A stretch of 64,000 bases of DNA from Kribbella antiqua (GTDB lineage: Bacteria; Actinomycetota; Actinomycetes; Propionibacteriales; Kribbellaceae), in assembly GCF_004345665.1 (NCBI RefSeq), contig NZ_SLWR01000003.1, positions 62,001 to 126,000 of the forward strand, read 5' to 3'. This document shows, piece by piece, positions 58,292-64,000 of this stretch (its first letter is position 1; the number at the start of each line of letters is the position of its first letter). The position numbers were made by a program, and so were the translations under genes. Under the pieces are notes generated by a model that made no database searches, was not told where the DNA came from, and saw only the letters and a list, made by a program, of their open reading frames with translations.

Positions 58292-59064
58292 GGCGAGTCG
58301 AAGCCTGACGCGGTCAGTACTGCCTTGCCCTGGTCGGACAGGACATAGTCGACGAAGGCCTTGGCGCCGTCAGCGTTCGGGGCCTTGGTCAGCGTGGCGA
58401 TCGGGTACTCGTTCACAGCCGTGCTCGCTTCGGGGAACTCGATGCCCTCGACCTTGCCCTTCGCCGACAGTACGTCCGTCTTGTAGACGAGCGCGGCATC
58501 GACCTCACCGAGGCTGACCTTCGTCAGCGCGGCCTTGACGTCCTGCTCCAGGCTGTCCGGCTGCGGGGTGATCCCGACCGCTTTGAACACCTTGTCCGCC
58601 GCGGCGCCACACGGCACCTGCACGGCGCACAGTGCGATCTTCTTGTTCTTGTCCGCGAAGTCCTTCAGCCCGGTGATCTTGCCCGGGTTGCCGGTCGGTA
58701 CGGCGATCTCCAGCGTGTTCTTCACGAACGTCGTCGGAGTGTTCTTGTCGGCCACCTGGTCCATGTTCTTCGGTGCAGCCGACGCGAACACGTCCGCCGG
58801 TGCGCCTTGGTTGATCTGCTGCGCCAGCGCCGAACTCCCGGCGAAGTTGAAGTTCACCTTCACACCCGGGTGCGCCTTCTCGAAGTCCTTGCCCAGCTGG
58901 GTGAACGAGCCGGTCAGCGACGCCGCCGCGAAGACGTTGACGGTCCCCGACAGAGCCGTCGTACTGGAACCGCTCGACGATGCGGCCGGGCTGTCGTTGC
59001 CGCAGCCGGCCAGGGTGAGCGCGGCAGCGGCGGCGAGGGCGGCGAGCGCAGTACGGCGGAACAT
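58288..59064 (-). CDS. modA: Molybdate ABC transporter substrate-binding lipoprotein
   Basis: 258 aa. A lipobox LTLAGCGND (Cys21) is followed by a Ser-rich linker and VNVFAAASLTGSFTQLGKDF, the ModA opening; FNFAGSSALAQQINQGAPAD holds oxyanion-binding serines, and EVDAALVYKTDVLS is also typical. It captures molybdate or tungstate outside the cell. Its ATG at 59064 shares one base with the stop of the HTH-TOBE gene. Confidence 0.92.
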   Translation of the reverse strand: MFRRTALAALAAAAALTLAGCGNDSPAASSSGSSTTALSGTVNVFAAASLTGSFTQLGKDFEKAHPGVKVNFNFAGSSALAQQINQGAPADVFASAAPKNMDQVADKNTPTTFVKNTLEIAVPTGNPGKITGLKDFADKNKKIALCAVQVPCGAAADKVFKAVGITPQPDSLEQDVKAALTKVSLGEVDAALVYKTDVLSAKGKVEGIEFPEASTAVNEYPIATLTKAPNADGAKAFVDYVLSDQGKAVLTASGFDSP

Positions 59065-59459
59065 CAGGCCTCCGGGATTTCGACGACGACATGGGTGGAC
59101 TTGATCGAGGCGACGGCGACCACGCCCGGCTCGAGACCGAGCTCGTCGGCAGCCTCGCGGCTCATCAGCGAGACCACGCGGAACGGTCCGGCCTGCAGCT
59201 CGACCTGTGCCATCACGACGTCCTTGACGACGCGGGTGACGATGCCGCGCATGCGGTTCCGCGCCGAGGCCGCGGCGGTGGCGCCCGGCTCGGGTGACTC
59301 AGCCAGTTCCTGGGCGAACGTCGCGAGCTCGCGACCCTCGATCGCCATCCGGCCACCGTCCTGGACCGACGGCAGCCGGCCCTGCTCGACCCAGCGCCGT
59401 ACGGTGTCGTCACTGACACCGAGCAACGCGGCCGCCTCACTGATCCGCAAATTCGGCAT
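59064..59459 (-). CDS. HTH-TOBE molybdate-responsive regulator
   Basis: 131 aa. The N-terminal MerR/excisionase-like helix-turn-helix (LRISEAAALLGVSDDTVRRW) is followed by a linker and one TOBE domain (NRMRGIVTRVVKDVVMAQ, VSLMSREAADELGLEPG), the oxyanion-binding module. It likely senses molybdate and represses its own mod operon. ATG 59459 is preferred over ATG 59468 because TAGAAT lies 7 nt upstream of it; the 9-bp longer form is possible. Confidence 0.87.
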   Translation of the reverse strand: MPNLRISEAAALLGVSDDTVRRWVEQGRLPSVQDGGRMAIEGRELATFAQELAESPEPGATAAASARNRMRGIVTRVVKDVVMAQVELQAGPFRVVSLMSREAADELGLEPGVVAVASIKSTHVVVEIPEA

Positions 59460-59547
59460 AAACAGCATTCTAGTGCCGCAGATGCGGTCTCCTGGCCATG
59501 TTTTCCACAGTCGTCAAGTCGTCACGGAAAGTGTCCGCCGATCCGCA

Positions 59548-59553
59548 TAAGTT
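59548..59553 (+). promoter_or_regulatory. -10 box of leaderless transcript (TAAGTT)
   Basis: TAAGTT, 6 nt, then ATG 59560. The box is 80 bp from the divergent mod operon -10 box (TAGAAT). Confidence 0.5.
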
Positions 59554-59559
59554 ATGGGC

Positions 59560-61485
59560 ATGGAGACATCGGGGTTGCGGGAGTATCTGGACGGGCCGTA
59601 CAAGGCGGCCCGCGACGTCGTGCGCGCCGGGCTGGAGGCCAACCCGGAGCTGCTGGACTTCGCGGTCACGCTGCCCACGGACGAGTACCGGGACAAGGTG
59701 CTCGAGTTGCTGCAGCAGATCACCGCGGAGGGGCATCCAGCGCGCGGCTTCCCGAAGGAGTACGGCGGTGAGGGCGACCTCGGCGGGTTCATCGCCGGGT
59801 TCGAGACGCTCGCCTTCGGGGACCTCTCGCTGATGGTGAAGGCGGGCGTGCAGTTCGGTCTGTTCGCCGGCGCCATCCTGCACCTGGGCACCGAGCGGCA
59901 CCACGAGCGCTACCTCGCCGACGCGGTCAGCGGCCGGCTGCTCGGGTGCTTCGCGATGACCGAGACCGGGCACGGCTCCAACGTCCAGGCGCTCGGCACG
60001 ACGGCGACGTACGACGCCTCGACGGGGGAGTTCGTCGTACACACGCCAACCCCGTCGGCGCGGAAGGACTACATCGGCAACGCGGCCCGGCACGGCCGGA
60101 TGGCGGCGGTGTTCGCTCAGCTCGTCGTGGGCGGCGAGACGCACGGCGTGCACTGCCTGCTGGTGCCGATCAGAGCTGACGACGGTACGGCGATGCCAGG
60201 CGTCACGCTGACCGATTGCGGACCGAAGCTCGGGCTGAACGGGGTCGACAACGGGCGGATCGTGTTCGACCAGGTGCGGGTGCCACGGGAGGCACTGCTG
60301 GACCGCTATGCCCAGATCGATGCCGAAGGCAACTACAAGAGCGAGATCGAGAACCCGGACCGGCGGTTCTTCACCATGCTCGGCACCCTCGTGCAGGGGC
60401 GCGTCTCGGTCGGCGGCGCCGCGATCAACGCGAGCAAGGTGGCGCTCGCGATCGCGATCCGGTACGGCGATCAGCGTCGGCAGTTCGGCGCCCCCGGGAG
60501 TGCCGAGGAGGCGCTGCTGCTCGACTACCGGATGCACCAGCGCCGGCTGCTGCCACTGCTCGCCCGGACCTACGCCCTGCATTTCGCGCAGGCCGAGTTG
60601 GTCGACGAGTTTGTCCGGATCTTCGGCGACGGCAGCAGCGAGCACGACCGGCGCGCGTTGGAGGCCCAGGCGGCCGGGACGAAGGCGCTCGGGACGTGGC
60701 ATGCGACCGAGACGATCCAGACGTGCCGCGAGGCGTGCGGCGGCGCGGGGTACCTGGCGGAGAACCGGCTGGCAACCCTCAAGGCGGACACCGATGTATT
60801 TACGACCTTCGAAGGGGACAACACCGTCCTGCTGCAGCTGGTCGCGAAGGGGTTGCTGACCGACTACCGGGAGTCGTTCGGGAAGCTGGATCCACTCGGC
60901 ACTGCCCGGTTCATCGCGGCGCAGGCGGTGGAGATCGCGGTCGAGAAGGCTGCGCTGCGACCACTGGTCGAGCGGCTGCGGGACGTCGTACCGAATCGGA
61001 GCGGTGACTCGGCTGATCCGGATGCCGGGCTGCGGGACGACGGGTATCACTCGGGGATGCTGCGGTTCCGGGAGGAGCACATGCTGGCCGGGGTCGCTCG
61101 GCGGCTGAAGGCGGGCATCGACGCGGGTGACGAGCCGTTCGAGGTGTTCAACCGGTGCCAGGACCATGTCATCGCGGCCGGGCGAGCACATGTCGACCGA
61201 GTCGTGCTCGAGGCGTTCCAGGCTGCGGTGGCGGACGCGCCGGAGGAGATTCGCCAGCTCTTGAAGGACGTCTGCGATCTCCACGCGCTGGCGACGATCG
61301 AGGCGGAGCGGGCGTGGTACCTCGAGCACGGGCGGTTGTCGCCGGGCCGATCGAAGGCCATCACGGCGCTCGTGAACGAGCTGTGCGCCGTCGTCCGGCC
61401 GGCCGCGGTGGAGCTGGTCGACGCGTTCGGCATACCGGGCTCGGCGGTGGAGGTGCCGATGGTTGTACCGTCGCAGCATGAGTGA
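59560..61485 (+). CDS. Acyl-CoA oxidase / acyl-CoA dehydrogenase-like flavoenzyme
   Basis: 641 aa, longer than classical acyl-CoA dehydrogenases (about 380) and close to acyl-CoA oxidases. The FAD/substrate motif CFAMTETGHGSNVQALGTTA is about residue 130. A middle domain with SARKDYIGNAARHG follows, then EACGGAGYLAENRL near the C-terminal FAD region and FEGDNTVLLQLVAKGLL, typical of ACOX. It should introduce the alpha-beta double bond in acyl-CoA. ATG 59560 is chosen over ATG 59554 because of the -10 box. Its 3' end overlaps the next gene by 8 bp. Confidence 0.85.
   Translation: METSGLREYLDGPYKAARDVVRAGLEANPELLDFAVTLPTDEYRDKVLELLQQITAEGHPARGFPKEYGGEGDLGGFIAGFETLAFGDLSLMVKAGVQFGLFAGAILHLGTERHHERYLADAVSGRLLGCFAMTETGHGSNVQALGTTATYDASTGEFVVHTPTPSARKDYIGNAARHGRMAAVFAQLVVGGETHGVHCLLVPIRADDGTAMPGVTLTDCGPKLGLNGVDNGRIVFDQVRVPREALLDRYAQIDAEGNYKSEIENPDRRFFTMLGTLVQGRVSVGGAAINASKVALAIAIRYGDQRRQFGAPGSAEEALLLDYRMHQRRLLPLLARTYALHFAQAELVDEFVRIFGDGSSEHDRRALEAQAAGTKALGTWHATETIQTCREACGGAGYLAENRLATLKADTDVFTTFEGDNTVLLQLVAKGLLTDYRESFGKLDPLGTARFIAAQAVEIAVEKAALRPLVERLRDVVPNRSGDSADPDAGLRDDGYHSGMLRFREEHMLAGVARRLKAGIDAGDEPFEVFNRCQDHVIAAGRAHVDRVVLEAFQAAVADAPEEIRQLLKDVCDLHALATIEAERAWYLEHGRLSPGRSKAITALVNELCAVVRPAAVELVDAFGIPGSAVEVPMVVPSQHE
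61466..61471 (+). promoter_or_regulatory. -10 box of leaderless transcript (TACCGT)
   Basis: TACCGT, 6 nt, then ATG 61478, located inside the end of the acyl-CoA oxidase gene. Confidence 0.45.
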
Positions 61486-62104
61486 GCCGATCGAACCCGC
61501 GTCGGCCGCCGAGGCCGCCCGTGAACTCGCCCGGGTGCTGCTGGAGCAGGCCGACGCTCTGGACCTGCACGATCTGCGGGCCACCGGCGCGATCGAGAAC
61601 GTCCGGGTCCAGGCCCGGGCGCTCGCGGACGCCGTACACGAACGGGGCTGGGGTGACATCTTCCTCGGGATCGACTCCTACGACCCCGACGAGCTGGACG
61701 ACCTGCCGCTGGGGCCGGACGACTTCGACGACCCGGAGGACTACCGAGAGATCGTCGAGGGCGACAGCCTGGGCGACCTCGACGACCTGGAGGAGCCGCT
61801 GCTGCCGGAGGACGGCGTACGGCTGAGCTACCAGGCTCGGTACGACTTCGTGGTGACGGATCCGGAGGCGTTCGTGCAGTACGTCCGGAGCCGGGCGGAC
61901 GAGGCGCAGAACGACGAGGTGATCGACGACATCGAGGACGTGCAGTCGGCGTTCGAGCTGCTCTGCTACCTCGACGGCCTCGGCTCCAAGGACTACGACA
62001 CAGCCGGCCTCACCCCGGCCGGCGGCGAGGAAGCCCACAAGATCGTCGAATTCTCCCTCTGGGACCTAGACCCCACCCGCCGCGACGACACCTACCCGTA
62101 CTAA
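61478..62104 (+). CDS. Acidic hypothetical protein
   Basis: 208 aa, very rich in Asp and Glu (the stretch DPDELDDLPLGPDDFDD at about residues 70-86). An Ala-rich helix lies at the N-terminus and a compact C-terminal part (FVQYVRSRADEAQN, FELLCYLDGLGSKDYD) follows. No membrane segment. No family recognised. ATG 61478 is placed by the -10 box. Confidence 0.65.
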   Translation: MSEPIEPASAAEAARELARVLLEQADALDLHDLRATGAIENVRVQARALADAVHERGWGDIFLGIDSYDPDELDDLPLGPDDFDDPEDYREIVEGDSLGDLDDLEEPLLPEDGVRLSYQARYDFVVTDPEAFVQYVRSRADEAQNDEVIDDIEDVQSAFELLCYLDGLGSKDYDTAGLTPAGGEEAHKIVEFSLWDLDPTRRDDTYPY

Positions 62105-62724
62105 CCACCTCGGGCTGCGGCGTCGAGCCTCGCGCGACCAGCGCCCACCGGGAGTACTCGGTAGCCGAGGCCCCCGCGAGTTCACCTCCGCGTGCCGACG
62201 GCTCTGGTCGTGCCGGGGTTCTGGTGGCGGCGGGTGAGAGGTGCCGCCCGGACGTGGGGGAGCTTTGTCGGTGCGGTCGGCGTCGCGCCTGGGCGCCGCG
62301 AGGCCGGCTGGGCGTGCCGGGGTTCTGGAGGCGGCCGGGTGGGGAATGTTGCGGGTTGATTGCAACTCGGGGTTACATCTGGGGTGACGGTTGGGCGGGG
62401 GTGCTGGGGGTGGGGTGGAAGTGCCTGGTTTTGTGGTGGTTCTGTTGTTGCGGCAGGCAACATTTGTACGGAAAGTGAGAGTTTGTTTACACAGCGTTGT
62501 TTTGTTCAAAGGCAATGCAAATGTTTGATCCGGGGGATGGTCCGGCGCTGTGCCCGCATGACAACGTTCTGCTGTCGGCGACGGACGGGTCGCTGACGCA
62601 GGCTCCAGGTGGAACCCGGAAGTACTCCCGTCCGCGACCGGACTGTACCTCCCCTGCCGGTCACGGAATGAGGCACCGGGCCCGCCCTCCTTCGGGCCGA
62701 CTGCCCTCTCGGGGCAACAGCAGG

Positions 62725-62793
62725 ACGCCGGTCGTGCCGGTTCCGGTGCCGGTCGCCAGTGAGGTGGCGACCGACACCAGGCACGACCGGCGT
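62725..62793. terminator. Compound hairpin (terminator or structured RNA)
   Basis: Outer perfect 14-bp repeat ACGCCGGTCGTGCC / GGCACGACCGGCGT (62725-62738, 62780-62793) and an inner perfect 8-bp stem GGTCGCCA / TGGCGACC with a 6-nt loop. Confidence 0.55.
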
Positions 62794-62809
62794 TTCCCTT
62801 TGCCGGGCA

Positions 62810-62839
62810 GGTGTCTGGTGCAACTGGGGACCAGACACC
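62810..62839. terminator. Second hairpin
   Basis: Perfect 10-bp stem GGTGTCTGGT / ACCAGACACC with a 10-nt loop, extendable through TTGCC/GGCAA flanks. It lies 70 bp after the minus-strand response regulator stop. Confidence 0.55.
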
Positions 62840-62908
62840 ACCCCGGGCAATCTCACGGGACCGCCCTGAGCGGCCTGCGGGACGTTGGCGACGGTCTAGA
62901 CCGCAGCG

Positions 62909-63547
62909 TCAGCCTGTGAGGTGCGTCAGTACGGCGAGGACCCGGCGGTGAGTGTCGGGGGTGTCGGTGATGCGGAGCTTCTGGAAGATGCTGCGCATGT
63001 GGGTTTCGACAGTGCGTTCGGCCAGGACCAGCTGGGCCGCGATGGCGCTGTTCGAGCGGCCTTCGGCGACCAGCGCCAGTACCTCTCGTTCGCGCGCCGA
63101 TAGTGCCGCGAGCGGATCGTTCGCCCGTGTTGGCGTCACGAGGGCGGCGACGATTGCCGGGTCGAGGGCGGAGCCGCCGTCCGCGACCCGCCGCATCGCG
63201 TCGAGGAAGTCGGCCACCCGCAGGACGCGATCCTTCAGCAGATAGCCGAACGCACCGGTCCCGACCAGGTCCACCACGTGCCGCGTCTCGACGTGCTGCG
63301 AAAGCATCAGGATCGGACGCTCCGGCACCTCGTTCCGCAGGACCGCGGCCGCCCGCGCCCCGTCGTCCGTCATCGTCGGCGGCATTCGTACGTCGATGAT
63401 CGTCAGCTCCGGGTCCACCGCCCGGACCACGCTGACCAGCTCGTCTGCGTCGGACGCCGTACCGGCGATGGTGTGACCGTTCTCGGTCAGCAGCCGGCTC
63501 AAACCCTCGCGAAACAAGGCGGAATCCTCACCGATCACGATGCGCAT
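62909..63547 (-). CDS. NarL/FixJ family response regulator
   Basis: 212 aa. The receiver domain is complete: acidic pair in RIVIGEDSALFREG, phospho-Asp in LTIIDVRMPP, Thr/Ser in ILMLSQHVE and Lys in GYLLKDRV. The C-terminal LuxR helix-turn-helix reads ALSAREREVLALVAEGRSNS then LAERTVETHMRSIF. The start ATG overlaps the end of the histidine kinase gene by 13 bp, giving a coupled two-component pair. The stimulus is unknown. Confidence 0.92.
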   Translation of the reverse strand: MRIVIGEDSALFREGLSRLLTENGHTIAGTASDADELVSVVRAVDPELTIIDVRMPPTMTDDGARAAAVLRNEVPERPILMLSQHVETRHVVDLVGTGAFGYLLKDRVLRVADFLDAMRRVADGGSALDPAIVAALVTPTRANDPLAALSAREREVLALVAEGRSNSAIAAQLVLAERTVETHMRSIFQKLRITDTPDTHRRVLAVLTHLTG

Positions 63548-64000
63548 GGGATCTCCGCCCGGATCGAAGTCCCCGCACCCGGCGGGCTGTCCAGGGTGAA
63601 CTCCCCGCCCACGGACGCCACCCGATCCCGCAACGACGTCAACCCGAACCCCTCCTTCGCTCCACCCACACCATCGTCCCGCACGAGCACCCGCAGCCGC
63701 TGCTCCACGATCTCCACCTCGATCGAGATGCGGGTCGCACGGGCATGCTTCAGAGCGTTGGCGATCGCCTCGCCGACGGTGAAGTAGACGGCGGTCGCGA
63801 CGCCCTCACCGACTTCCAGATCGGGTACGACGAGGTCGACCGGAACCGAGCTGTCCGCCACCAAGCGGCGAAGAGCGACCGCCAGACCGTCATCGAGGCG
63901 GCTCGGCCGCACACCGTGGGCGATCCGCCGGAGCTCCGCCACGGTTCCCTCCACCGTCTCCACCACCTCGTCGATCTCCCGGTACGCCGGACTGCCGGGC
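63535..64000 (-). CDS. Sensor histidine kinase, C-terminal part only (cut by window edge)
   Basis: 155 codons visible; the gene continues past 64000. It shows the end of a HisKA_3 dimerisation helix (AELRRIAHGVRPSRLDDGLA) and a GHKL ATPase: N box VGEAIANALKHARATRI, G1 VRDDGVGGAKEGFGLTSL. The phospho-acceptor His and sensor domains lie outside the window. It should phosphorylate the overlapping response regulator. Confidence 0.9.
   Translation of the reverse strand, partial: PGSPAYREIDEVVETVEGTVAELRRIAHGVRPSRLDDGLAVALRRLVADSSVPVDLVVPDLEVGEGVATAVYFTVGEAIANALKHARATRISIEVEIVEQRLRVLVRDDGVGGAKEGFGLTSLRDRVASVGGEFTLDSPPGAGTSIRAEIPCAS

Larger units (their letters stand above)
62105..62908. other. Non-coding region with direct repeats and two strong hairpins
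   Basis: No convincing gene on either strand. A degenerate direct repeat (GTGCCGGGGTTCTGG) occurs at about 62210 and 62312. 62455-62530 is a local A+T-rich dip that could hold a promoter. From 62725 to 62839 two stable hairpins follow. The region lies between converging genes (acidic protein on plus, response regulator on minus), so the hairpins may be terminators; a structured RNA is possible. Confidence 0.5.

Noticed and set aside
59470..61659. Minus-strand frame (about 730 codons) opposite the acyl-CoA oxidase gene
   Set aside because: Mirror frame; low-complexity Arg/Gln/His content and no domain.

Overview
The window is high-G+C actinobacterial DNA with dense, often 4-nt-overlapping genes, frequent GTG starts and many start codons placed about 6 nt after a TANNNT -10 box (leaderless transcripts). 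Gene content points to the genus Kribbella (Nocardioidaceae). The strongest pointer is a class III lanthipeptide locus with the layout known for flavipeptin of Kribbella flavida: LanKC, a 45-aa precursor, a prolyl oligopeptidase and two ABC exporters. No rRNA, tRNA, CRISPR array or transposase was seen.

Layout. 1-5.1 kb: a truncated secreted TAP-type hydrolase, a DUF3817 membrane protein, a glycine riboswitch in front of L-serine deaminase, an esterase, a Pro/Thr-rich membrane protein and a small ribbon-helix-helix protein. 5.1-7.4 kb: a large secreted DUF6351 protein. 7.5-15.1 kb: a PaaX-type repressor divergent from an aromatic-acid catabolic operon (MFS importer, aryl-CoA FAD hydroxylase, NDP-forming acyl-CoA synthetase, aryl-AMP ligase), which resembles the salicylate to salicylyl-CoA to gentisyl-CoA route. 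15.1-21.2 kb: LysX, a DUF998 protein coupled to a hydrolase, and a ROK regulator.

21.4-29.1 kb: a LAL-type LuxR regulator, then a class II lanthipeptide synthetase (LanM) translationally coupled to a 72-aa peptide with NO cysteine, with a luciferase-like (LanJC-like) oxidoreductase divergent from it. This is the most unusual locus in the window: it may make a dehydrated or D-amino-acid peptide without thioether rings. 29.1-33.0 kb: succinate-semialdehyde dehydrogenase, a DUF3048 lipoprotein, a polysaccharide deacetylase lipoprotein and a small membrane protein. 33.0-38.4 kb: a sugar locus (GH2 beta-mannosidase-like, Gfo/Idh/MocA oxidoreductase, sugar isomerase) whose LacI regulator is frameshifted and truncated although two matching operator-like sites remain.

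38.7-45.7 kb: a molybdopterin oxidoreductase, a P-loop kinase, TetR, membrane proteins, a methyltransferase-like protein, a LysM/Rpf-like cell-wall enzyme and a DUF5946 protein. 45.8-54.4 kb: the flavipeptin-type class III lanthipeptide cluster. 54.6-62.1 kb: a Nudix-like protein, peptidase E, a mod (molybdate) operon led by a HTH-TOBE regulator, an acyl-CoA oxidase-like enzyme and an acidic hypothetical protein. 62.1-62.9 kb: non-coding DNA with two strong hairpins. 62.9-64 kb: a NarL-type response regulator and its histidine kinase, cut by the window edge.

Several long G+C-rich inverted repeats lacking U tracts lie between genes. Three share CTTGTGCAC/GTGCACAAG termini and look like one dispersed palindromic family.
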